Part shown: positions 43,232 to 50,817 of the stretch, piece by piece
Layout of the letters: each line of letters begins with the position of its first letter
Position numbering within the stretch: position 1 is the first letter of the stretch
Source: SIG440 sp045646865
Lineage (GTDB): Bacteria; Bacillota; Clostridia; Monoglobales; Monoglobaceae
DNA length: 64,000 nucleotides
Direction: 5' to 3'
Assembly (NCBI GenBank): GCA_045646865.1
Contig: JAZRLM010000015.1
Span: 1 to 64,000 of the forward strand
Notes under the pieces: model-generated
Databases searched by the model: none
Told to the model about the DNA's origin: nothing
What the model saw: only the letters and a program-made list of their open reading frames with translations
Made by a program: the position numbers and the translations under genes

Positions 43232-43289
43232 ACCCTTTTGTTTATGTTTCCGCATTTGAACAATAAATTAGAATGTAAAAATTGGAAAA

Positions 43290-44195
43290 TCAACAGACTT
43301 TTGTTATCCCTGTTAAATCAAAGGTCGGTGTATATTCCGCCTTGGCACTTGATTTTTCCTGCATATATGCATTTTTAAATCCAAGGTCAAGCGCGGTATC
43401 AATAACCGAATTATATTCAAATGCCGTTGTACGACGGTTTATTTCGGGATATCCGTCTAAATGCCCGTTGGGAGTGTACTGACTCATTAAACTAAGGATA
43501 AAGTTCTCTGTGCCAAACTTTTCAGCCAGACTACGAAGTATTTCAATCGAGTCCTTGCGACAACCCGGCAACACAAGATGCCGAACTATTACCCCTGACT
43601 TCATAATCCCTGTTGAATCAAGTTGCGGAACACCGCAAAGAGAAATCATTTCGTCAAGAGCCTCCATTGCAAACTCAAAATAATCGGGTGCCAAACTATA
43701 CTTTTTTGAAATCTCTGATGACTTATATTTTACATCGGTAAGAAAAATATCAATATAACCTTTTAACCCTCTTATTGTTTCGGTCTTTTCATATCCGCCC
43801 ACATTGGCAACAAACGGGATATACATCTTATCACGCACAAGGTCAATTGCCGCCTTAATCTGCGGCAAGTAGGGTGTTGGTGTTACAAGATTAATGTTGT
43901 GAGCACCCTTATCCTGAAGTTCAACAAAAATTTCACCTAACCGCTCAACCGTTATTTCTTTGCCAAAGCCACCGATGCTTATGTCATAATTCTGACAATA
44001 TCTGCAGGCAAGATTGCAACTGCTGAAAAACACCGTGCCCGAACCTTGCGTTCCACTTATACAGGGTTCTTCCCAGAAATGCAGAGCTGCTCTTGCTGCC
44101 TTTATTTTATCGGTTGCTCCGCAAAAGCCAACCAACTTTGTGCGGTCAATGCCGCAATCCCTTGGACATAAATTACAATTTTTCAATCTATCCAT
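43290..44195 (-). CDS. Radical-SAM protein, pyruvate-formate-lyase-activating-enzyme-like
   Basis: A 301-aa protein of the COG1313 type. An N-terminal cysteine motif (CNLCPRDCGIDR) precedes the radical-SAM cluster CNLACRYCQNYDIS (about residues 60-73), then NLVTPTPYLPQI and a partial barrel. It is related to PflA but is not necessarily a PFL activase; no glycyl-radical substrate gene is beside it. It starts 1 bp after the stop of a gene remnant. Confidence 0.85.
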   Translation of the reverse strand: MDRLKNCNLCPRDCGIDRTKLVGFCGATDKIKAARAALHFWEEPCISGTQGSGTVFFSSCNLACRYCQNYDISIGGFGKEITVERLGEIFVELQDKGAHNINLVTPTPYLPQIKAAIDLVRDKMYIPFVANVGGYEKTETIRGLKGYIDIFLTDVKYKSSEISKKYSLAPDYFEFAMEALDEMISLCGVPQLDSTGIMKSGVIVRHLVLPGCRKDSIEILRSLAEKFGTENFILSLMSQYTPNGHLDGYPEINRRTTAFEYNSVIDTALDLGFKNAYMQEKSSAKAEYTPTFDLTGITKVC

Positions 44196-44196
44196 T

Positions 44197-44340
44197 TTAT
44201 TTAAAGCTATTCCTTATCCTATCAAATGCTTCTTCCACAATTTTTCTCTGGGTTGCAAGATTCAGTCTTATATGTTGTTCCAATCCTGTATAGTCAAGAT
44301 AATCAAGAGCAAGTTTAATATCGCCCTCTGTAACATACAT
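44197..44340 (-). pseudogene. C-terminal remnant of a PatB/MalY-type aminotransferase
   Basis: Only 47 codons remain in frame. The last part (EQHIRLNLATQRKIVEEAFDRI) resembles the C-terminus of PLP-dependent cystathionine beta-lyase/MalY enzymes. There is no proper ribosome site, and sequence upstream of 44340 is out of frame or lost. It ends next to the radical-SAM gene start. Confidence 0.5.
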
Positions 44341-44420
44341 ATCCTTTGCACAGCTTCACTTCCTTGCCGTTGTAAGTTAAAATATATTATGCATATTTAT
44401 TTTAATACTTCGCATTAGTT

Positions 44421-44609
44421 TTGTCAACAAAAAAGGGGCGATTTTATATCAAGTTATGTTACCCGCAAACCCCTGGCGATACAAGCCGGTTTACCAATGA
44501 CCGTTTTGGTATGTTTATCCACTACAGTGTATGCTCACTTGCTGCCCGCCGCAAATGTACCGCATTAGATTGTGAAATTGAGGATATTATTAAATTTGAA
44601 AAGGAATAG
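44421..44609 (+). pseudogene. Fragment resembling the N-terminus of an alpha-L-fucosidase (GH29)
   Basis: The stretch TNDRFGMFIHYSVCSLAARR matches the conserved RFGMFIHWG...SLPAR segment near the start of GH29 fucosidases. Nothing before or after extends the match, and there is no ribosome site. A short relic is the best reading. Confidence 0.5.
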
Positions 44610-44640
44610 CATCTGATTTTGTATAAAATCAGATGCTATT
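44605..44640. terminator. Inverted repeat / terminator in the decayed region
   Basis: AATAGCATCTGATTTT / AAAATCAGATGCTATT, a 16-bp perfect stem with a 4-nt loop, just after the 47-aa small gene on the minus strand. Confidence 0.7.
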
Positions 44641-44641
44641 C

Positions 44642-44785
44642 TTATCTTCCGCAGGATTTATCTGCATCCTCTCCGCCGGGACCATCTTTGCGTTCTGATT
44701 TGTCATGAGGGCGGACAATTCCGGTCGAAATCCATTGATTGTCGGTTGCTGTTTTTTTAGAATCTGTTTTTTTGTTATTTTCCAT
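44642..44785 (-). CDS. Small hydrophilic protein, 47 aa, unknown
   Basis: Ribosome site GAGGTG is 8 nt before the ATG. The peptide is highly polar, with MENNKKTDSKKTATDNQWIS at the start and VRPHDKSERKDGPGGEDADK near the end; it contains one cysteine and no membrane segment. The proper start, a stop followed directly by a strong hairpin, and protein-like composition support a real gene. No family was recognised. Confidence 0.55.
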   Translation of the reverse strand: MENNKKTDSKKTATDNQWISTGIVRPHDKSERKDGPGGEDADKSCGR

Positions 44786-44853
44786 AAGATAATCACCTCA
44801 ATTACAGTATGTGTGATAAAAGTGAAAATTATAAATCAGATAAGTTTATTGTT

Positions 44854-45033
44854 TTAAAATTCCGATATAAATTTTTCTACATACTGTTGCATTTCCTTTT
44901 TTGATGATATCGAATGTGTACCATCAATAATTTCTTGCTTTTTAGCTTCATTCAGAGACGCAAACTTTTCCATTGCTTCCGGTCTTTGTGCAAGTGCCAT
45001 TCCAAAACCTATTGGCATTTCATAGCTTTTCAA
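44854..45033 (-). CDS. Small conserved-looking protein, 59 aa
   Basis: Best start is TTG at 45031-45033, 8 nt after GGAG, giving MKSYEMPIGFGMALAQRPEA. Helical pattern follows (EKFASLNEAKKQEIIDG, then SSKKEMQQYVEKFI). The body, with GMALA, SLNEAKKQ and GTHSI-type segments, looks like short proteins common in Clostridia, but no function is known. Confidence 0.6.
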   Translation of the reverse strand: MKSYEMPIGFGMALAQRPEAMEKFASLNEAKKQEIIDGTHSISSKKEMQQYVEKFISEF

Positions 45034-45209
45034 AAGTATCACTCCATTCTGAAAATAGTATAACCCTTTTATAATATATTAATTAAGGAAACTTTTGCGT
45101 AAATACAAAAACGATTTATATGCAGATGTTTTTTATCGAAATATCTCGCTCTGCTCGATGTGAAATAATTTAGTAAAGTAAACCCTTTTATCACACAACG
45201 CAAGACGTA

Positions 45210-45275
45210 TTTCATATTGCAGAGCAATATTTCACGCACGAAGTGCATTTCACTAATCCGTAAGGATTTATTTCA
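45210..45275. repeat. Array of short hairpins separated by TTTCA
   Basis: TTTCA units at 45210, 45230, 45248 and 45271 separate three small hairpins: TATTGC-AGA-GCAATA, GCAC-GAA-GTGC and TAATCC-GTAA-GGATTTA. A terminator follows. The spacer is constant while each stem differs, so this is not simple sequence duplication. Confidence 0.6.
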
Positions 45276-45277
45276 TT

Positions 45278-45303
45278 AAAAAAAGCACTTCCAAAAAAGT
45301 GCT
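45278..45303 (-). terminator. Terminator of the tRNA cluster
   Basis: Minus strand GCACTT / AAGTGC stem followed by a run of seven T, 7 bp after tRNA-Cys. Confidence 0.85.
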
Positions 45304-45309
45304 TTTCTC

Positions 45310-45384
45310 TGGAGGCGCCACCCGGATTTGAACCGGGGGATAGAGCTTTTGCAGAGCTTTGCCTTACCACTTGGCTATGGCGCC
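45310..45384 (-). tRNA. tRNA-Cys (GCA)
   Basis: Full cloverleaf on the minus strand: acceptor GGCGCCA/TGGCGCC, anticodon loop with GCA, T arm GGTTCAAATCC, and encoded CCA. Last of five tRNAs. Confidence 0.95.
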
Positions 45385-45439
45385 ATATTTAATTTTTAGA
45401 ACAAAAGGACGCGGATTCTTGCGTGCTTTTGGCGTTAGT

Positions 45440-45514
45440 TGGAGCGGAAGACGAGATTCGAACTCGCGACGTTCACCTTGGCAAGGTGACGCTCTACCAC
45501 TGAGCCACTCCCGC
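45440..45514 (-). tRNA. tRNA-Gly (GCC)
   Basis: Acceptor GCGGGAG with CTTCCGC (one wobble), anticodon GCC, T loop GTTCGAATC, encoded CCA. Confidence 0.95.
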
Positions 45515-45550
45515 ATATTATATTATATTCACAAATCTTAAAAATGTGAA

Positions 45551-45626
<76 letters not shown>

Positions 45627-45681
45627 ATATAGCCTGGAAAGAGATTATATAAAGGAAATCAAACGATTTCCTTTATATATC

Positions 45682-45758
45682 TGGCGATCCGGATGGGGCT
45701 CGAACCCACGACCTCCAGCGTGACAGGCTGGCATTCTAACCAACTGAACTACCGGACC
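45682..45758 (-). tRNA. tRNA-Asp (GTC)
   Basis: Acceptor GGTCCGG/CCGGATC, anticodon GTC, T loop GTTCGAGCC, encoded CCA. Confidence 0.95.
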
Positions 45759-45763
45759 ATATG

Positions 45764-45839
45764 TGGTGGGCACAATAGGGCTCGAACCTATGACCCTCTG
45801 CTTGTAAGGCAGATGCTCTCCCAGCTGAGCTATGCGCCC
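45764..45839 (-). tRNA. tRNA-Val (TAC)
   Basis: Acceptor GGGCGCA/TGTGCCC, anticodon TAC, T loop GTTCGAGCC, encoded CCA. First tRNA after the promoter. Confidence 0.95.
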
Positions 45840-45878
45840 ACATATGTCGAATTTGTTTTCCAAATCAGCGACTTTGAT

Positions 45879-45907
45879 ATTCTATCACCTTAGTAAGAAA
45901 AAGTCAA
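45879..45907 (-). promoter_or_regulatory. Promoter of the Val-Asp-Phe-Gly-Cys tRNA operon
   Basis: Minus strand TTGACT, 17-bp spacer, TAGAAT, 40 bp before tRNA-Val. Confidence 0.85.
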
Positions 45908-45989
45908 TACGCACACGGTCGATTATTTTAGATTACATTTAATTATCTATATGAACGCTTTGATTTTCTCACTTTTTCTTTAAATCTTA

Positions 45990-46634
45990 TCATTTTAGCA
46001 ACTGCGGACAAAGTTCTCTTACGGGACACTCGCCGCATTTTGGCTTTCTTGCATCGCAAAACTCTCTGCCGTGATACACCAACTGATGACAAAAATGTGA
46101 CTGATATTCGGGCGGAACAATTTTCAGCAAATCCATCTCGATTTTATACGGATCCTTATTCACCGTAAATCCCATACGGTTTGCAAGTCTTGTGGCGTGG
46201 GTATCGACCACTATTCCCGGAATACCGAAAATGTCGCCAAGCACCAGATTAGCCGTCTTTCTGCCAACACCGGGCAAAGTAAGCAGTTCTTCCATTGTCT
46301 GTGGCACTTCGCTGCCGAAATCAGAAATCAGTTTTTTGCAACAGGCAATAATATTCTTTGTTTTGTTGCGAAAGAACCCTGTTGACATGATTAACCCCGA
46401 CAACTCCTCCGGGTCGGCATCTGCAAAATCCTGAACCGTTTTGTAGCGTTCAAAAAGAGCCGGGGTCACAAGATTAACCCTTGCATCCGTACACTGCGCC
46501 GCAAGCTGGGTGGCAATCAACAACTGCAGAGCAGACTTGTATTCAAGGGTACAGTCCGCGTCGGAATAGACCTTATCAAATATTTTTATTATATCAAGCA
46601 CACGCTGTTTCTTTTTTTCAATATTTTCCTTCAT
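45990..46634 (-). CDS. nth: Endonuclease III
   Basis: Base-excision glycosylase/AP lyase for oxidised pyrimidines. It is 214 aa from the ATG at 46634 (after AGAGG); the longer frame to 46706 overlaps the glyA promoter. The helix-hairpin-helix with catalytic lysine is LPGVGRKTANLVL; the catalytic aspartate is in VVDTHATRLANR; and the C-terminal 4Fe-4S ligands are CDARKPKCGECPVRELC. Confidence 0.95.
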   Translation of the reverse strand: MKENIEKKKQRVLDIIKIFDKVYSDADCTLEYKSALQLLIATQLAAQCTDARVNLVTPALFERYKTVQDFADADPEELSGLIMSTGFFRNKTKNIIACCKKLISDFGSEVPQTMEELLTLPGVGRKTANLVLGDIFGIPGIVVDTHATRLANRMGFTVNKDPYKIEMDLLKIVPPEYQSHFCHQLVYHGREFCDARKPKCGECPVRELCPQLLK

Positions 46635-46649
46635 TTTTATTATATCCTC

Positions 46650-46678
46650 TTGCAAAAAATGTATATTTATAGTATAAT
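46650..46678 (+). promoter_or_regulatory. Promoter of glyA-rarA
   Basis: TTGCAA, 17-bp spacer, TATAAT. Confidence 0.75.
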
Positions 46679-46745
46679 GATTTTGATTATGGTTTAAATA
46701 TAACATAAAAAACTTTTTTTGTAAATAACATAGGAGGAATTCGAA

Positions 46746-47984
46746 ATGTTTGAACTTGAAAATGTAATGAAGTCAGACCCCGAGCTTGCCGCTGCCATAA
46801 AAAACGAAATCGGCAGACAGAGAAGCAAAATTGAGCTTATCGCATCTGAAAACTTTGTAAGCCCCGCAGTTATGGAGGCTATGGGTACACCCCTTACAAA
46901 CAAGTATGCAGAAGGTTATCCCGGCAAGAGATATTATGGCGGCTGTGAATTTGTTGACGTTGTTGAAGATTTGGCAAGAGAACGTGCAAAGGAACTCTTC
47001 GGTGCAGAATTCGCCAATGTTCAGCCACACTCAGGCGCTCAGGCAAATCTTGCAGTATTCTTTGCAACAATGGAGCCCGGAGACACATACCTTGGTATGA
47101 ACCTTGCACACGGCGGTCACTTAAGCCACGGTTCACCGGTAAACATTTCGGGTAAATATTTCAACGTTGTTCCCTACGGTGTTGACGACGTAACACACCG
47201 AATCGACTATGACGCACTCCGTAAGCTTGCTATCGAAAACAAACCCAAGCTTATCTTAGCAGGCGCAAGTGCTTATGCCCGTGAGATTGACTTTGCAAAA
47301 TTCCGTGAAATTGCAGACGAGGTTGGAGCATACCTTATGGTTGATATGGCACATATCGCAGGTCTTGTTGCGGCAGGCCTTCATCCAAACCCTGTTCCTT
47401 ATGCAGATTTTGTTACAACCACAACTCACAAGACCCTTCGTGGTCCACGTGGCGGTATGATTCTCTGCAAGGAAAAATACGCACAGATGATAAACAAGGC
47501 TGTATTCCCCGGTAATCAGGGTGGCCCCTTAATGCACGTTATCGCAGCTAAGGCAGTATGCTTTAAGGAAGCTCTTTCACCCGAATTCAAGGATTATCAG
47601 ATGCAGGTTAAAAAGAATGCCGCAGCCCTTTGCGACGAGCTTATGTCACTTGGCATTGACATCGTATCAGGCGGCACAGACAACCATCTTATGCTTGTTG
47701 ACCTTTCAAAGAAGGGCCTGACAGGTAAGGAAGTTGAGCACAACCTTGATGAAATCGGCATTACAGCTAACAAGAACACAATCCCCAATGACCCACAGAG
47801 CCCATTTGTTACAAGCGGTATCCGCCTTGGCTCACCTGCAGTAACAACACGTGGCTTTAAAGAAGAGGATATGCGAGAAGTTGCACAGATAATCAATATG
47901 GTAATCTGCGATTTTGAAGCAAACAAAGAAGAGGCAACAAAACGTGTAGATGCACTTTGCAAAAAGTATCCGCTTTATGAATAA
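46746..47984 (+). CDS. glyA: Serine hydroxymethyltransferase
   Basis: PLP enzyme interconverting serine and glycine with tetrahydrofolate, the main source of one-carbon units. It is 412 aa. Motifs: IELIASENFVSPAV, NKYAEGYPGKRYYGG, DMAHIAGLVAAG and the PLP-lysine in TTTTHKTLRGPRGG. Ribosome site AGGAGG. Its stop overlaps the rarA start (ATGAATAA). Confidence 0.97.
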   Translation: MFELENVMKSDPELAAAIKNEIGRQRSKIELIASENFVSPAVMEAMGTPLTNKYAEGYPGKRYYGGCEFVDVVEDLARERAKELFGAEFANVQPHSGAQANLAVFFATMEPGDTYLGMNLAHGGHLSHGSPVNISGKYFNVVPYGVDDVTHRIDYDALRKLAIENKPKLILAGASAYAREIDFAKFREIADEVGAYLMVDMAHIAGLVAAGLHPNPVPYADFVTTTTHKTLRGPRGGMILCKEKYAQMINKAVFPGNQGGPLMHVIAAKAVCFKEALSPEFKDYQMQVKKNAAALCDELMSLGIDIVSGGTDNHLMLVDLSKKGLTGKEVEHNLDEIGITANKNTIPNDPQSPFVTSGIRLGSPAVTTRGFKEEDMREVAQIINMVICDFEANKEEATKRVDALCKKYPLYE

Positions 47985-49245
47985 ACCGTTAGCAGACAGA
48001 CTTAGACCCCAATCTCTTTCAGAGGTTGTGGGTCAAAGTCATATTATAGGAGAAAATAAGGTTCTGACACAGATTGCCAAGACAGGCAAACTGCCAAATA
48101 TGATATTCTACGGCCCCTCAGGTGTGGGTAAGACTACTGTTGCCAACATTCTGGCAAAGGCGTGTAATAAGACCCTTTTTAAGCTGAATGCCACCACCGC
48201 ATCGGTAGCCGATGTCCGTGATATTTGTGCACAGACCGAAACACTTTCAGGTCAGGGTGGAATACTTTTGTATCTCGACGAAATTCAGAACTTTAACAAA
48301 AAACAGCAGCAATCTCTGCTGGAATATATTGAAAACGGAAAGATCACCCTTATTGCAAGCACCACCGAAAATCCGTATTTTTATGTGTATAACGCTGTGC
48401 TTAGCCGCAGTGTAGTTTTTGAATTCAAACCTATCTCGGCAAAGGATATTGTAAAGGCACTCAAGCGCGCTCTTGACGTTCTTTCGGAGGAATTTGGCAG
48501 TATCAATGCCGAAGATTATGCACTTAACCATATTGCAGAAATGGCAAACGGAGACGTGCGCAAGGCGCTGAATTCCTTGGAGCTGGCTGTAATCTATTCT
48601 CAGCCCGACTCCGACGGAAATCTTTTTATTACTATGCCGGCTGCCGAGCAATGCACCCAGAAAAAAGCCTTTCGTTACGACAAGTCGGGCGACAGTCAGT
48701 ATGATGTAATGAGTGCACTTCAGAAATCAATCAGAGGCTCTGACCCCGATGCCGCAATACATTACCTCGCACGGCTAATTGCCGCCGAGGATTTGCAGAC
48801 AGCCTGCCGACGTCTTATGGTAATAGCTGCCGAGGATATAGGACTTGCATATCCTATGGCAATTCCCATTGTCAAAGCTTGTGTTGACAGTGCGCTGATG
48901 CTTGGTCTGCCCGAGGGTCGAATTCCACTTGCGGATGCTGCAATTCTTCTTGCAACTGCTCCGAAGTCAAATTCGGCATATATGGCCCTTGCGGGAGCGC
49001 TTGCAGATATCGAATCTATGGATACGGGTGAAATCCCCAGACAACTGCAAAATAAGCATTATGACGGCGAAGGCGATGTAAAAAAGGGACAGAATTATCT
49101 GTATCCCCACGACTATCCCAATCACTATGTACAGCAGCAATATTTGCCCGACAGAATAAAAAATAAGCGATATTACGAATACGGTTCCAACAAAACCGAG
49201 CAGACGGCCAAAGAATATTGGGATAAAATTAAAAAAAGTAAATAG
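47977..49245 (+). CDS. rarA: Replication-associated recombination protein A (RarA/MgsA)
   Basis: AAA+ ATPase of the clamp-loader family acting at stalled forks. It is 422 aa from the ATG at 47977 overlapping the glyA stop. Walker A GPSGVGKTTVANILAK, Walker B LYLDEIQNFNKKQQ, sensor 1 STTENP and the C-terminal RarA-specific domain (DPDAAIHYLARLI, AAEDIGLA). Ends with TAG, immediately followed by a GC-rich palindrome. Confidence 0.94.
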   Translation: MNKPLADRLRPQSLSEVVGQSHIIGENKVLTQIAKTGKLPNMIFYGPSGVGKTTVANILAKACNKTLFKLNATTASVADVRDICAQTETLSGQGGILLYLDEIQNFNKKQQQSLLEYIENGKITLIASTTENPYFYVYNAVLSRSVVFEFKPISAKDIVKALKRALDVLSEEFGSINAEDYALNHIAEMANGDVRKALNSLELAVIYSQPDSDGNLFITMPAAEQCTQKKAFRYDKSGDSQYDVMSALQKSIRGSDPDAAIHYLARLIAAEDLQTACRRLMVIAAEDIGLAYPMAIPIVKACVDSALMLGLPEGRIPLADAAILLATAPKSNSAYMALAGALADIESMDTGEIPRQLQNKHYDGEGDVKKGQNYLYPHDYPNHYVQQQYLPDRIKNKRYYEYGSNKTEQTAKEYWDKIKKSK

Positions 49246-49307
49246 GCAGAACAAAGCGGCTGCGCCGCTCGCCTTGCGGCGGTCGCAGAAATCTCGCTTT
49301 GTTTGCC
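49245..49307. repeat. GC-rich nested palindrome after rarA
   Basis: GGCAGAACAAAGCG (49245-49258) is answered by CGCTTTGTTTGCC (49295-49307). Inside is GCGGC-TGC-GCCGC and CGCCGC...GCGGCG. It is far more GC-rich than its surroundings, and overlaps the rarA stop. Confidence 0.6.
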
Positions 49308-49357
49308 CAAGTGCATTTCGGCATAGCCGAAAATTTTGAACGGGCAATTTAATTTTC

Positions 49358-49401
49358 TTTTTGTTTAATAGGAAATTGCGCAATTTCCTATTAAACAAAA
49401 A
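49358..49401. repeat. Perfect 44-bp palindrome without loop
   Basis: The left arm, ending AATAGGAAATTGC, is mirrored base for base by the right arm GCAATTTCCTATT and onward, 22 bp each side. It lies between rarA and a DUF1858 gene, right before a terminator. Confidence 0.75.
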
Positions 49402-49424
49402 AGCCACCCCTAAGGGTGGCTTTT
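49399..49424. terminator. Bidirectional terminator rarA / DUF1858 gene
   Basis: AAAAGCCACCC / GGGTGGCTTTT with a CTAA loop. Confidence 0.88.
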
Positions 49425-49436
49425 GAATTGCCCGAT

Positions 49437-49643
49437 TTACGCCTTTGATTCCAAAAATGCATTAATCTTTTCAACAAGAGCATCTGCGTCGGTACCGTGT
49501 ACCATACAAGCCTGTTCAATACTTTCGCCGCTTGCTGAAGGACAGCCCAGACAATGCATTCCTATTTCAAGGAAGAAGGGGGCAGTTTCAGGGTCAAGAC
49601 GAAGAACGTCAAGAATAATTGTATCCTTTGTAACCTTTGCCAT
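49437..49643 (-). CDS. DUF1858 domain protein (CxxC redox)
   Basis: A 68-aa protein matching the DUF1858 family that accompanies hybrid-cluster and sulfur-redox proteins: TKDTIILDVLRLDPETAPF, then MHCLGCPSASGESIEQA with the C-x-x-C. It is probably a small thiol/disulfide or metal-binding carrier. Stands alone. Role unproven. Confidence 0.85.
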   Translation of the reverse strand: MAKVTKDTIILDVLRLDPETAPFFLEIGMHCLGCPSASGESIEQACMVHGTDADALVEKINAFLESKA

Positions 49644-49951
49644 TTTTCAAACCTCACTTTCATATATCGAATAAAATTTAATATTCTGCAAATAGTATAC
49701 CCTATTTCAGAAATATTTTCAAGTGTTTTTTAAATATATTATCTTTAGCAATAACAACAAATCACTTACTATAATTGCCTAAAAAACAGCAGAAACCCCT
49801 TAGCCACATAATAATCTTTGTTATTTTTATAAATTATTATTGTAAACCAAAAGCATTTCTGAGAGCAATTTCTCAAACCCCGATTCTAATAGGCTTTTTC
49901 ACAGTTTACCCCCTGTTTTTACCAATTTTTGCCTGTCTATATCCCCAAACC

Positions 49952-49981
49952 TGTGGATAACGTGGATAACTCTGTTAATAA
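49952..49981 (+). other. Cluster of DnaA-box-like sites
   Basis: TGTGGATAA (49952-49960) is a perfect DnaA box (TTATCCACA on the other strand). CGTGGATAA (49961-49969) has one mismatch; TGTTAATAA (49973-49981) is weaker. All have the same orientation. Confidence 0.5.
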
Positions 49982-50014
49982 CTTATAGTAGGGGCTTTGC
50001 CGATATTGCCCAAT

Positions 50015-50056
50015 ATTATGTAAACCACATTATATAATTTTTATGGTTTACATAAT
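50015..50056. repeat. 13-bp inverted repeat
   Basis: ATTATGTAAACCA (50015-50027) and TGGTTTACATAAT (50044-50056) are separated by 16 AT-rich bases. It looks like an operator or recombinase-type site; no T-run follows directly. Confidence 0.6.
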
Positions 50057-50120
50057 TAAAAAAACTTTTTCTTGACAAGCGGTTTTTTGCTAGAGATTTT
50101 TAACATTTTTATCCAATTTG

Positions 50121-50738
50121 CTATATCTTTCCAAACTTCTCCATCTTCTTTTTTACCCTCTGCAGAGCATTGTCAATTGACTTGGGCGGGCGTGCCAGAA
50201 TTACGCTGATTTCCTGATAAGATTTGCCTTCGAGATAAAGAGCAAGAACCTGTTTTTCAAGAGTACTTAAAACCTCTTTCATCTTCTCATTAAGAAATTC
50301 CGCGTTTTCCTTGCTGATAAAAAGATGCTCAGGGTCATCCGATGAGCTGGGCAGGATTTCTTCGAGCAACCCCTCTGCATCACCATCATACATTGGATTA
50401 CTTAGTGACACATATGTATTAAGGGGCATATGCTTTTGACGGGTTGCAGTTTTAACCGCAGTAATAATCTGCCGTTTAATGCACAGTTCAGCAAACCCCT
50501 TAAATGAAGTCAGCTTGTCCTTGTCAAAATCACGGATTGCTTTAAAAAGGCCAATCATACCTTCCTGAATTATATCCTTTTCATCAGCGCCTGCAAGGAA
50601 ATACATTCTAGCCTTTGCCAGAACTAAATTTTTATAGCGTACAAGCAAACATTCGGTAGCATCCTTGTTACCTGTTCCCGAAAGTTCCACAAGTTCTTCA
50701 TCGGTCTTTTTTTCGTATTCTGCATAAAAGTCTGACAT
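50121..50738 (-). CDS. sigH: RNA polymerase sporulation sigma factor SigH
   Basis: Sigma-H directs early sporulation genes. It is 205 aa from the ATG at 50738 after GGAGG. Region 2: LVLAKARMYFLAGADEKDIIQ-type pattern with EGMIGLFKAIRDFD, and FKGFAELCIKRQIITAVKTA. Region 4: LEKQVLALYLEGKSYQEI then PKSIDNALQRVKKK. It ends with TAG. Located downstream of ackA behind a terminator. Confidence 0.95.
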   Translation of the reverse strand: MSDFYAEYEKKTDEELVELSGTGNKDATECLLVRYKNLVLAKARMYFLAGADEKDIIQEGMIGLFKAIRDFDKDKLTSFKGFAELCIKRQIITAVKTATRQKHMPLNTYVSLSNPMYDGDAEGLLEEILPSSSDDPEHLFISKENAEFLNEKMKEVLSTLEKQVLALYLEGKSYQEISVILARPPKSIDNALQRVKKKMEKFGKI

Positions 50739-50773
50739 ATTCCGCCTCCTTTGCAAAAAGTAACAAATGTAAA

Positions 50774-50805
50774 AACGGGCTGTCCGTACAAAGACAGCCC
50801 TGTTT
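50774..50805 (-). terminator. Terminator of ackA
   Basis: GGGCTGTC / GACAGCCC with an 8-nt loop, then GTTTTTAC on the minus strand. Confidence 0.85.
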
Positions 50806-50817
50806 TATCCTTTAAAA

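Larger units (their letters stand above)
49644..50120. other. 477-bp AT-rich non-coding region
   Basis: No open frame here looks real. It contains a small cluster of DnaA-box-like 9-mers (49952-49981) and a 13-bp inverted repeat (50015-50056). The stretch 50060-50120 runs into the sigH stop without a clear terminator hairpin. Confidence 0.6.

Noticed and set aside
45210..45275. CRISPR array
   Set aside because: Repeat unit is only five bases and each unit is a hairpin; no 23-37-bp repeats, no unique spacers and no cas genes.
49775..49960. 61-aa open frame in the sigH downstream region
   Set aside because: No ribosome site, atypical composition, and it overlaps the DnaA-box cluster.
50015..50056. 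Chromosome dimer-resolution (dif) site
   Set aside because: The TTATGTAAAC part resembles a XerD arm, but the arms point the wrong way and the 6-bp centre and partner arm are missing.
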